Source: Clostridia bacterium
Lineage (GTDB): Bacteria > Bacillota > Clostridia > Oscillospirales > Acutalibacteraceae
Length of the DNA stretch: 64,000 bases
Assembly (NCBI GenBank): GCA_017441385.1
Contig: JAFRXY010000072.1
Coordinates: forward strand, 57,736 to 121,735
Direction of reading: 5' to 3'
A program made the position numbers and the translations under genes. A model generated the notes under the pieces. The model saw nothing but the letters and a program-made list of their open reading frames with translations. It had not been told where the DNA came from and ran no database searches. The number at the start of each line of letters is the position of its first letter. The first letter of the stretch is position 1. Positions 31,206 through 39,271 of the stretch are shown here, in pieces.

Positions 31206-32324
31206 TCAGTCAAGCTCCGCGTCGCAGCAATGCAGGGCTTCGGCTATGACCTGATCCATATCGAAATATCTGTACTGCGCCAGCCTGCCGCCGAATATCA
31301 CATTGTCTTCCTTCTCCGCAAGCTGTCTGTACTTTTCGTAAAGCTCACCGTTCTTCCTGTCATTGACGGGATAATACGGCTCGTTTCCCGGTTTCCATTC
31401 CGAGCTGTATTCACGGCTGATGACCGTCTTGGGAAGGTCGCGTCCCTCCTCGTCCTTGCCGAATTCAAACCATTTATGCTCGATGATCCTCGTCCACGGC
31501 GTCTCGCGGTCAGTGTAATTCACAGCGGCATTGCCCTGGAAATTCGGCAGATCGAGCAGTTCATTCTCAAATCTTACGCTGCGGTACTCCAGATATCCCA
31601 GCCGGTAGCCGAAGTACGCGTCAATGGGGCCTGTATATACCACCTTATCCGCCAGCATGTCAAGCGCCTGCTTATGCTCCAGATAATCGGTATTCAGCCG
31701 GACTTCAATGCCGTCCAGCAGATTTTCAATGAGTTTCGTATATCCGCCCACCGGAATTCCCTGATAGAGGGCATTGAAATAATTGTTGTCGAATGTGAAC
31801 CTGACCGGAAGCCGCCTGATGATGAAAGCCGGAAGCTCGCGGCAGTCTCTCCCCCACTGCTTCTCGGTATAGCCCTTGATGAGCTTTTCAAAGATATCCC
31901 GCCCCACAAGAGAGATCGCCTGTTCTTCAAGATTGCGGGGCGTCTCCTTTATTTCGACGCGCTGCTCGCTGATAATGGCCTCCGCCTCTGCCGGGGTGGT
32001 GACCCCCCACATCTGATAAAACGTATACATGTTAAAAGGCAGCGAGAACAGCTCCCCTTTGTAATTTGCGACAGGCGAATTCGTGAAGCGGTTGAACTCG
32101 GCAAATCGGGTAATGTAATTCCAGACCCGTCTGTCGTTGGTGTGGAAGATATGGGCGCCGTAGACATGCACATTGATTCCTTCGACCTTTTCCGTGTAGA
32201 CATTGCCGCCGATATTCGGACGCTTATCCACAACCAGCACCGACGCGCCGCGGGCTTTGGCTTCATGGGCGAAGACGGAACCGAAAAGCCCCGATCCCAC
32301 CACCAGATAATCATATTTTTTCAT
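31206..32324 (-). CDS. glf: UDP-galactopyranose mutase
   Basis: FAD enzyme that interconverts UDP-galactopyranose and UDP-galactofuranose, the Galf donor. Full length at 372 residues. Motifs are VVGSGLFGSVFAHEA (FAD Rossmann), IGGNVYTE, YGAHIFHTND, NMYTFYQMWG, KGYTEKQWGRD, RLPVRFTFDNNYF and, near the end, NVIFGGRLAQYRYFDMDQVI. It overlaps the end of the flippase gene by 14 nt. It implies galactofuranose in the polymer made by this cluster. Confidence 0.97.
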   Translation of the reverse strand: MKKYDYLVVGSGLFGSVFAHEAKARGASVLVVDKRPNIGGNVYTEKVEGINVHVYGAHIFHTNDRRVWNYITRFAEFNRFTNSPVANYKGELFSLPFNMYTFYQMWGVTTPAEAEAIISEQRVEIKETPRNLEEQAISLVGRDIFEKLIKGYTEKQWGRDCRELPAFIIRRLPVRFTFDNNYFNALYQGIPVGGYTKLIENLLDGIEVRLNTDYLEHKQALDMLADKVVYTGPIDAYFGYRLGYLEYRSVRFENELLDLPNFQGNAAVNYTDRETPWTRIIEHKWFEFGKDEEGRDLPKTVISREYSSEWKPGNEPYYPVNDRKNGELYEKYRQLAEKEDNVIFGGRLAQYRYFDMDQVIAEALHCCDAELD

Positions 32325-33792
32325 TGACAGTTCCCTCCCCTTTGATTTTTGCTAATCGATTCATTAGCTGCTTTGTAAGACCGCAGGTAAGCCATTCTTT
32401 TGTCAGCAGCAGCACTGCCAAGTACGCGCCGAAGAACAGCACTGTAGTGAATGCTAAGGTCATAAAATTGCTCAGTCCCAGAAAGACCACCCAGAACGAG
32501 CTAAGCGTTCCCGCAGCAAGTCCCACAGCAATCTTCCAGTATGACACCGCGCGAAACGCATGCGATATCTCGCTCCTGAGCGCGAAATACTGCGCCACCA
32601 GCACCCCGAATTCCGCTGCCACCGTACCGATAGCCGCCCCTGCGGAAGCCATTTGCGGAATGAGCAGACTGTTGAGAACGAGATTGATCACCAGCCCGAC
32701 CACCTCCGACAGCAGAACCGATTTTTCCCTGCCCATTGGCACCATGATCTGAATGCCGGTGATGTTGGTGATTCCGATGAAGAGCAGCGTAGGCATGACA
32801 ATGCGCATAGGCAGAATGGAAGGCTCAAAATATCCGCCCGACAGCAGCATGATTCCGAATCTGGTGTAAAGCATAAAGTAAAGCATTAACGCGGAAGAAA
32901 TGATGAATACAAAATCCAGCGCCTTCCTGCTGACGACACGGAATTTTTTCATCTTTTTCTGCTGAATGAGGAAGGATGACCTTGGCAGCAGCACGACTCC
33001 GAGTGAGGTGACAATGCTTACAAGCAGCACCTTTATTCTTACCGCCGCATTGTAATAACCGACATCGGATTTTGTGCACATAAATCCCAGCATAAGCGTA
33101 TCCATGTGTGTGTAAATCGTCGTGGCGCAGGCCATAGCGAAAAAGATGGCCAAGGGCTTCAGATGCCTTTTCATATTGTAATTGCCGACGGGTTTTAAAT
33201 CGATGTATTTGTGTACATTCAGTAAATTGAAAATATTGGAGGCGGAGGACGCGAATATGGCTATACAGCCGTAGATAACATAATCCTCTTCAGTGTGTAC
33301 AAGGAGAAACAACGCCAGCAGAGCGATGAATTTGAAAACAATCGAACGCACGGCTATGTACCTGTACTGTTCCAGAGCCTTATACAGCCATTCCATGCCA
33401 ATGGAATTGAGCAGTATCGTCGAACTGATAATCACGTACAGCAGTCGGTCCTGCCATAAGTCCTGCACCATCAGCAAAAACAGCGAAAGCAGCATATAGG
33501 AAATCAGGCACATGATAAGATTGATGCCAAGCAGTTCATGCGCCGTGCGTGTGAGCTTCAATCGGTTTCCCCTTACCTTGGAACATGTCCGGATGCCGTA
33601 GGTCGGCATGCCAAGCTGTGACAGCATGGTGAAATAGGAGATCAGCGACGTGGCAAACGACACCCTGCCCATTCCTTCCGGCATGAGTATGCGGGAGACA
33701 TAGGGAAAGGTAATCAGCGGAAAGATAAAGCTGGACATTGTTAGAATCGTGTTGTATATGTAATTTTTCTTGATGGATTTCTGTATTTTCAT
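32311..33792 (-). CDS. Wzx-type polysaccharide flippase
   Basis: A 493-residue polytopic membrane protein of the MOP/Wzx (RfbX) superfamily that moves lipid-linked glycan units across the membrane. Twelve to fourteen hydrophobic helices are visible. The N-terminus KNYIYNTILTMSSFIFPLIT and FPYVSRILMPEGMGRVSFA are the family signature. Start ATG 33792 follows AGGAAG; the longer upstream frame would overlap the GT2 gene. A flippase without a Wzy polymerase in the window suggests that polymerisation is done by the transferases or by a gene elsewhere. Confidence 0.92.
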   Translation of the reverse strand: MKIQKSIKKNYIYNTILTMSSFIFPLITFPYVSRILMPEGMGRVSFATSLISYFTMLSQLGMPTYGIRTCSKVRGNRLKLTRTAHELLGINLIMCLISYMLLSLFLLMVQDLWQDRLLYVIISSTILLNSIGMEWLYKALEQYRYIAVRSIVFKFIALLALFLLVHTEEDYVIYGCIAIFASSASNIFNLLNVHKYIDLKPVGNYNMKRHLKPLAIFFAMACATTIYTHMDTLMLGFMCTKSDVGYYNAAVRIKVLLVSIVTSLGVVLLPRSSFLIQQKKMKKFRVVSRKALDFVFIISSALMLYFMLYTRFGIMLLSGGYFEPSILPMRIVMPTLLFIGITNITGIQIMVPMGREKSVLLSEVVGLVINLVLNSLLIPQMASAGAAIGTVAAEFGVLVAQYFALRSEISHAFRAVSYWKIAVGLAAGTLSSFWVVFLGLSNFMTLAFTTVLFFGAYLAVLLLTKEWLTCGLTKQLMNRLAKIKGEGTVNEKI

Positions 33793-33815
33793 TCCATTCT
33801 TCCTGACAATTAAAT

Positions 33816-34823
33816 TCAATATCTGTATTTTTTCAGCATAACATAGTGAAGAACACCGTAAAGAGCGTAACGGCTCCACACAAGCAGCTTGACAAACCTC
33901 GACTGCCTAAGCAGGTCGCGGTATATGTCGGGCTGCTTTTCCTTAAGATACTCCATGAATTCCCTGAGTTCCCGCCTGTGTTCTCTGGAACGTGATATCA
34001 CGAGAAATGTCCGTATGTGAAAGCGGGTGCGCTTGACGAAATACCTGTAGATATAGCGGTTCTTCTTCGTGCGCATTTCATGTGCGTCGGAATAGACGCT
34101 GTAAAGTTTTTTGAGAACGGCGGTCTGCTCGCGATAGTGCTTTTCCAGACCTGCGACACTCACGCTCTGCCCGCCGTGCCCGATACGGTAGCAATACAGG
34201 GTAAGCGGCACAATTCTCAATGTTTCGACCCAGCGCAGCGGCAGCAGGTCGTACTCCTGATCTGTATAGTAGCAACGCTCGGTGATGGAAATACGGTTCT
34301 CCTGAAGCAGTGAAGTGCGGTATGTCACGGCGTGCATGGTGAACCAAGCGCCATCCGGCAATTCGTCAAAGGTACCGGTCACAAAAGGGATATTCTCCCC
34401 CTCGTCGCGTTCCTCCGTGTGTCCGTCTGATGCAAACACCCTGCGGAACCGGGTGACGATCATATCTTCGTCCGCCTGTTCCAGAACGCCGATGAATGCA
34501 GCGAGCCCTTCACTGTCAAACCAGTCGTCGCCGTCCAGCAGACGGAAATATTTTCCTGTCGCGACGCTGAGAGCGGCATTCACCGCTGAACCGTAGCCGC
34601 CGTTGGCCTTGCTGATCAGCCGGAAGGAATCGGGCGCGGTCTGAACGTACCTTCCGGCAATTTCCTCTGTGCGGTCGGTCGAGCCGTCGTTGACAATAAT
34701 GATCTCCAGCTTGTCCAGAACACCGGAAACCATACATGAATCCAGCGTCTTGGAAAGATATTTCTCAACATTATAGCTTGCCACGCATACACTGAGTATC
34801 TTTTGGCTGTTGTCCACATTCAC
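33816..34823 (-). CDS. Family 2 glycosyltransferase
   Basis: A 335-residue GT-A-fold transferase on the cytoplasmic membrane face. Motifs are SVCVASYNVEKYLSKTLDS, IIIVNDGSTDRTEEI, ISKANGGYGSAVNAAL and the metal-binding LLDGDDWF (DxD). The C-terminal ~100 residues are basic and amphipathic, as in membrane-associated GT2 enzymes. Start ATG 34823 follows GGGAGGTG. Donor and acceptor sugars cannot be read from sequence. Confidence 0.92.
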   Translation of the reverse strand: MNVDNSQKILSVCVASYNVEKYLSKTLDSCMVSGVLDKLEIIIVNDGSTDRTEEIAGRYVQTAPDSFRLISKANGGYGSAVNAALSVATGKYFRLLDGDDWFDSEGLAAFIGVLEQADEDMIVTRFRRVFASDGHTEERDEGENIPFVTGTFDELPDGAWFTMHAVTYRTSLLQENRISITERCYYTDQEYDLLPLRWVETLRIVPLTLYCYRIGHGGQSVSVAGLEKHYREQTAVLKKLYSVYSDAHEMRTKKNRYIYRYFVKRTRFHIRTFLVISRSREHRRELREFMEYLKEKQPDIYRDLLRQSRFVKLLVWSRYALYGVLHYVMLKKYRY

Positions 34824-34852
34824 ACCTCCCGGACTTCATCAGAATATGGCAA

Positions 34853-36040
34853 TCACATGTCCGGCCGCCTGTCACTGAGCAGGCCAAGCACTGCCGACGC
34901 GGCTCTTCCGGCAGCTTTGCCGTCATCCACACAACCCTTCTCTTTCAGAAAGAGATCGACGTCCTCCCTGTATTTTTCCACATCAAATTCCCTGATCATC
35001 CGGCTGAACGAAGCGCTGTCCGTCGCCAGCGGGAAGGGAGTGGACGTGATGGGATAATAAAAGCCGGTGCTGTTCTGGTATTCCTCCAGATCAGGGGCAT
35101 AAATCATGCCCGGCTTTTTGGTAATGACATAATCAAACAGCCAGCTGGAATAATCGGTGACGGCAAAATCTATGGCTACCATCAGTTCATGAATGTCGGT
35201 AAAGCGGTTGCCGTCAAGCACAAATTCCCCTTCCGCACTGACACTGCGGGTTCTGGCGTCTTTTGGGTGAAGGCGCTTGAGAATATACCATTCGCCGCCG
35301 AAACGCTCTGTCAGGCACTTTCTCAGCAGTCCCGCGTCGAATGCCTCAAATTCCTTCGACGCCTCCCGCGCGAAAGTCGGCGCGTAGAGCGCGAGCTTGG
35401 CTTCGTCCGGAAGACCGTAGAACCGCCTGACCTTTTCGCGGGGATCGTCTTCCGAAGCGTCATCCCGGCCGTTGATCAGAATGTCGTTGCGGGCGTGGCC
35501 GTACACCAGCACGGGTGTTTTCTCCCAGAAAGAGCTTCGGTAGACGTCGGTTTCAAATTGGCTGTTGGAAATGACATAATCCGCCAGCTTCCCGCAGCGA
35601 AAGCCGATCCTGTTGCGTTTCCGGTTGGGATTGGAGGCCGCGTCAATCCGCTTTATGCCCAGTGAGCCGTGCATGGTTTCCATATAATACTGCCCCTCGT
35701 TCTTGCAGAATGGCAGCTTGACAAAATTGAAGCCGTTGTCCACCAGCACCTTTGACGCATACAGCGCCTTGAAATAGGCCGGCGTTCCGTAAATTACCGT
35801 TTCGGGGAAATCGGGGAACCCCGCCCGGTCTTCATCGCAGGCCACCACCCAGATGCATTTTGTTTCGGGGGAAAGCCCGTGAAGGCTGCTGCAGATGTAT
35901 TTGGGATTGCAGGTGTACTTTCCCTGAAAGGTAAAGAACATCACTTGGTCATTCCTGACGGCTATTTTTCCGCGCCTTGCCCTGTACCAAAAGGCGAAAA
36001 CACGCCTTTTACATTTTGTGAAAAATTCATTTGAAGTCAT
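34853..36040 (-). CDS. CDP-glycerol glycerophosphotransferase (TagB/TarF-like)
   Basis: A 395-residue transferase that adds glycerol-phosphate from CDP-glycerol to a lipid-linked primer or chain. The start is ATG 36040 (MTSNEFFTK), 4 nt after the pyruvyl-transferase stop. Motifs are VLVDNGFNFVKLPF, YMETMHGSLGIKRID, VLVYGHARNDILING, LYAPTF, LKRLHPKD and IDFAVTDYSSWLFDYVITKKPG. Compared with the fused enzyme at 16107 it lacks the GT4 half. A tagD-type CDP-glycerol synthase is not in the window. Confidence 0.9.
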   Translation of the reverse strand: MTSNEFFTKCKRRVFAFWYRARRGKIAVRNDQVMFFTFQGKYTCNPKYICSSLHGLSPETKCIWVVACDEDRAGFPDFPETVIYGTPAYFKALYASKVLVDNGFNFVKLPFCKNEGQYYMETMHGSLGIKRIDAASNPNRKRNRIGFRCGKLADYVISNSQFETDVYRSSFWEKTPVLVYGHARNDILINGRDDASEDDPREKVRRFYGLPDEAKLALYAPTFAREASKEFEAFDAGLLRKCLTERFGGEWYILKRLHPKDARTRSVSAEGEFVLDGNRFTDIHELMVAIDFAVTDYSSWLFDYVITKKPGMIYAPDLEEYQNSTGFYYPITSTPFPLATDSASFSRMIREFDVEKYREDVDLFLKEKGCVDDGKAAGRAASAVLGLLSDRRPDM

Positions 36041-36044
36041 ATTG

Positions 36045-37046
36045 TTATGATTCGCTCCCGGTAAATTGCGATTTAAACAGCGCGATGGCTTCGGTATCGA
36101 TGGCAATATCCGTCGCAAAGCGGCTGTTGATTCTTTCTTCCAGTTCACTTTCCACGTTTTCGCGGGGCAGAACCGGAAGGTGATTGGCTTCGGAGAAGCC
36201 GTCGGCTCTGTGATCGATACCGACAATCAGACTCCGGCAGAAGTGCTGCAAAGCAAATATGCCGCCGTGCAGCCGCGTTCCGACATAATCGACATTGCCG
36301 CATTGAAGCGCCTCGCGGAACAGGTGCAGGGAATAGATTCCCGGCAGCGGCTCCATTCCAAGCGAATTCTCCAGCCCGCGAAGATAGTCTTCATCCTCCG
36401 TGGTCTGTATCCAAGCCCATACCTTCCCGTAATTGCGCCGGACAATGCGCAGCATCGCTGCGTCCCGTTCCGGGTCGGTCTGCCGGCTGTTGCCGCTCAC
36501 ACTGACAATGCAATGGTCAGCCTTGCCCGTCGGAATAGCGGCACAATGCGCCTTGGTCAGATTCCAGAGGGTAGGACAGCCGGTATTCACCGCCCTGAAG
36601 CCCAGCGATTCCACCAGCCGCTTGGAAAGCTCGTCACGCACGCTGTGAATATAATTCTTAGAAAGCACCCTCCGGTAGAGCATACGGGCGTAAACATCAG
36701 GCTTTTCGGCCGATTCCGTGGTGCCGGCTCCGATGAGGACGCAATTCCGGTAGATCGAGAGGTTGGAAGGATAGAGCTGCCACTGGGAATTGATCTTGCC
36801 CAGCCGGGTCTGCGCCAGAAGGTTGGTACCGCAGATAAATTTCCAGTCTGCCTGCTGAAAGTACCGTATCTTGCTGTTTCTGTAAAGCATCTGCTTCATG
36901 GAAAAATTATTGACGTGAGTCGCCAGCCGCAGCGAAAAGTGCGCGTCGAATATATCCGCCATATTCCGCCTGACCGCGTCAAAAATAATCTCGTCGCCCG
37001 CGTTGCCTGAACCGAGCGCCGTGTCAAATATCACGATCTTCTTCAT
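36045..37046 (-). CDS. Polysaccharide pyruvyl transferase family protein
   Basis: A 333-residue protein started at ATG 37046 (MKKIVIFDTALGSGNAGDE), 4 nt after the LicD stop. The N-terminal nucleotide-binding start with GxGNxGDE, the interior HSVRDELSKRLVESLGFRAV, and the C-terminal DYVGTRLHGGIFALQH and LIVGIDHRADGF are diagnostic of the CsaB/WcaK pyruvyl-transferase family, which ketalises sugars with PEP-derived pyruvate. It suggests an acidic, pyruvylated polymer that could also serve as an anchor for SLH-type proteins. Confidence 0.9.
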   Translation of the reverse strand: MKKIVIFDTALGSGNAGDEIIFDAVRRNMADIFDAHFSLRLATHVNNFSMKQMLYRNSKIRYFQQADWKFICGTNLLAQTRLGKINSQWQLYPSNLSIYRNCVLIGAGTTESAEKPDVYARMLYRRVLSKNYIHSVRDELSKRLVESLGFRAVNTGCPTLWNLTKAHCAAIPTGKADHCIVSVSGNSRQTDPERDAAMLRIVRRNYGKVWAWIQTTEDEDYLRGLENSLGMEPLPGIYSLHLFREALQCGNVDYVGTRLHGGIFALQHFCRSLIVGIDHRADGFSEANHLPVLPRENVESELEERINSRFATDIAIDTEAIALFKSQFTGSES

Positions 37047-37050
37047 CGGC

Positions 37051-37998
37051 TCACGCTTCCTGTCTGCCGTTGCCGGCGGTCTCGTTCTTCTCATCGGGGA
37101 ATCTGATTTCAAGCACGACATGTTCCTCCCGCGCATTCGGGTCAGGCACGGTCATATAATCCCCGTACATGTTGGTAAGATACAGGTCATAATTCCTCGG
37201 CACGTTCCACATGTGTTCTTCAAAGCTAGCCTTGTCGCTCTCGACAAAATCCGTCCGCCGGTACAGCTCACCGAAGAAGTGCCGTCGGCCCGCCGGAACA
37301 GAAACGTATTTTGAATGGTTGTTCTTGCAGCGGCTGTAGCAGCGCTGGGTCTTTTCCGCCCATCTGTCCAGCGAACGGAAACTTATCAGCATGCCGATGA
37401 AAATCTTGACTCTCAGCACGGCGGCCAGCCTTTTGTTGCGAGCCGCCAGAGCGAGAACGCTTTTCCTCTTGAAATAATAATTTCTGCACGACAGCAAAAA
37501 TCCCATTCCCATGCAGTCCATGCCGTGCATAAACCGCAGAATGGGATTGTCATAGGTGTTTTCAATGCGTATGATATCCACAAAAAAGCCGCATTCGTCA
37601 TTGTCGGAATCCTCCCGCGCCCGGAAGACGCTGTTTTTCAGCCTGACGCGGTTGACCAGAATGCCGTAATTCTTCTTTCGGTAGGTGTGCAGCCAGTATT
37701 TGTCGGAAAATCTGGCCAGAAACGCTTTCTCGAACCTGTCGAAATCGCTGCCAAGGATATCGATATCCATGTCGTCATCCCACGGAATGAAGCCGCCGTG
37801 CCTCACCGCCCCCAGCGCGGAGCCGCCGGTGAGATGGTAGGTCACCCCTTCCTCCTCGCAGACGGAAATAATATCCTCCGCTATGCCCAGCAGGTAGCGC
37901 TGATATTTCCTGAGCTGATCGCCGCTGAGAGCAACCGCCCCGGCGGTATTGACCTGTTTGAACTGATCAACAGTGGAAAATAGTTGGATCAGACCCAT
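37051..37998 (-). CDS. licD: LicD-family phosphotransferase
   Basis: A 315-residue LicD/nucleotidyltransferase-fold protein. The active-site block is YHLTGGSALGAVRHGGFIPW followed by DDDMDIDI, the classic LicD signature. LicD proteins transfer phosphocholine or other phosphodiester-linked groups onto surface glycans. Without licA/licB/licC nearby the group could instead be a sugar- or ribitol-phosphate. Start ATG 37998 follows AAAGGAGG. Stop and start are tightly packed with the next gene. Confidence 0.93.
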   Translation of the reverse strand: MGLIQLFSTVDQFKQVNTAGAVALSGDQLRKYQRYLLGIAEDIISVCEEEGVTYHLTGGSALGAVRHGGFIPWDDDMDIDILGSDFDRFEKAFLARFSDKYWLHTYRKKNYGILVNRVRLKNSVFRAREDSDNDECGFFVDIIRIENTYDNPILRFMHGMDCMGMGFLLSCRNYYFKRKSVLALAARNKRLAAVLRVKIFIGMLISFRSLDRWAEKTQRCYSRCKNNHSKYVSVPAGRRHFFGELYRRTDFVESDKASFEEHMWNVPRNYDLYLTNMYGDYMTVPDPNAREEHVVLEIRFPDEKNETAGNGRQEA

Positions 37999-38033
37999 TC
38001 ATCAGCCTCCTTTCCTGAGTGCCTGTGCAGAAT

Positions 38034-38870
38034 CTACTGTGTATCGTATCGCCTGCCGAAGAACTTCGCCATGATCAGCGCTATCGCCTTTCTGACCATG
38101 TGTTCGTTCTCCATGAACCGGCAGGGAAGCTCGTGAATCTCCTTTTTGTCAATGCGGTCCGTGCGAATCTGATAATCCAGCCAGACGTTGAAAATAATCT
38201 CACTGACGCGGCCGTAAAATCGCGCCTGAAAGGTGGAGAGCGGCGGCATTGACACCCGGCCGTCCTTCACCCGCCGTTCCAGCTCAAAGAGCACGTCAAA
38301 CAGCCATGTGCAGTATTCTCCCAGCAGTCCGCTCTCCATGATCATCATATTGAACATATACCCGCCGGTACGGTTGACCACCCTGTCGAAGGAAGGGAGG
38401 TAATCGGGGTATTTTTCTCCGATAATCGTCCGGGTTTCGTCCAGCTGGCTGATGTAATGGGTATATTTGTAGTGGTTGTAGAGGGTATCGATATAATATC
38501 TTCTCTTTTTGGGGACGAATAGTCTGTACCTGCCGAGCATCGGCTCCAGCTCGCTGTATTTCATCACCCCGTCGAAGGGATCGCGTGTCCTGTGAAGGGT
38601 GAAGTGCCTGCGGTAATGCACCAGCCCGATGTAATCCGCACGGAGATTCTTCCACGCCCAGTAAAGCCCCGTCAGCTCGCAATAGCCGGGATTCCTTGCG
38701 GAAATGTGATCGCCGGTGTTGTCCTTGGCAAAGCCGAAATCCTGCGTCCGGCCGCTTTCATCCCTGTTGCTGTCAACACCGACATGGAGCGGGATATACA
38801 TTTCGTCGTCAGGCATACGGAACGCCTTGTGCGACGCGACAATGATCTTGACCGTCCTGCCTTCTGTCAT
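38034..38870 (-). CDS. DUF4422 capsular polysaccharide glycosyltransferase
   Basis: A 278-residue protein with the DUF4422 pattern: VKIIVASHKAF, YIPLHVG, GDHISARNPGYCELTGLYWA followed by WKNLRADYIGLVHYRRHF, MGLY-type helices and a C-terminal WLDYQI segment. DUF4422 proteins are GT-A-like transferases found in capsule and O-antigen loci. It is the first gene of the minus-strand glycan cluster, with a SigA-type promoter about 75 bp upstream. Specificity is unknown. Confidence 0.88.
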   Translation of the reverse strand: MTEGRTVKIIVASHKAFRMPDDEMYIPLHVGVDSNRDESGRTQDFGFAKDNTGDHISARNPGYCELTGLYWAWKNLRADYIGLVHYRRHFTLHRTRDPFDGVMKYSELEPMLGRYRLFVPKKRRYYIDTLYNHYKYTHYISQLDETRTIIGEKYPDYLPSFDRVVNRTGGYMFNMMIMESGLLGEYCTWLFDVLFELERRVKDGRVSMPPLSTFQARFYGRVSEIIFNVWLDYQIRTDRIDKKEIHELPCRFMENEHMVRKAIALIMAKFFGRRYDTQ

Positions 38871-38942
38871 TGTAAATTTCCCCCCGCCTCAGCAGATTGT
38901 TCCCCTGCCCGTCTTTTCGACCGGCAAGAACCGTTACATACT

Positions 38943-38971
38943 ATTTTATCATATGAAATTCAAAACTTCAA
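38943..38971 (-). promoter_or_regulatory. SigA-type promoter of the surface-glycan cluster
   Basis: On the minus strand TTGAAG, 17-nt spacer, TAAAAT. A TTGACA lies a little further upstream but at 22-nt spacing. It probably drives the eight genes from the DUF4422 transferase to the epimerase. Confidence 0.65.
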
Positions 38972-39021
38972 TACATGTCAATATTTTACCCGAATTTTTT
39001 ATTGTGTCAATCACAAAAGCA

Positions 39022-39062
39022 TCAAAAAAATCCCGCGGAATGATCATTCACCCCGCGGGATT
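39022..39062 (-). terminator. Rho-independent terminator
   Basis: A perfect stem AATCCCGCGG with CCGCGGGATT around a loop that is itself AT-rich, followed on the minus strand by TTTTTTT. It lies 210 bp past the Na/Pi cotransporter stop, beyond the MITE-like element. Confidence 0.85.
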
Positions 39063-39091
39063 ATTGAATTGTCAACATATTTCAACCGTTA

Positions 39092-39252
39092 GAGCCTGTT
39101 CAGAATCTCCGCGTGTGCGGATGACGCAGCCAGATTTTTCGCCAGATGAAGCCAAAATCGCAGGCAATACTTTGTGTATTAACGAGGATTTTGGCAAAAT
39201 ATGGCGGAAAAGATGCCAGCCAGACGTGCGTGGAGAGATTCTGAACAGGCTC
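39092..39252. mobile_element. 161-bp MITE-like element with perfect 18-bp terminal inverted repeats
   Basis: The ends are GAGCCTGTTCAGAATCTC (39092-39109) and its exact reverse complement (39235-39252). The interior also folds back (GCCAAAATC with GATTTTGGC, TTTTTCGCCA with TGGCGGAAAA), giving one long imperfect hairpin. No coding frame of note lies inside and no clear target duplication is visible. It separates the Na/Pi cotransporter stop from its terminator. The 38871-39271 gap holds only this, the terminator and the glycan-cluster promoter. Confidence 0.75.
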
Positions 39253-39271
39253 ATAAACTACCATTGATCCG

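Noticed and set aside
38012..38036. Partial resemblance (CCTGTGCAGAATCT) to the MITE-like end between licD and the DUF4422 gene
   Set aside because: Mismatches interrupt it and there is no second inverted end, so chance similarity is more likely.
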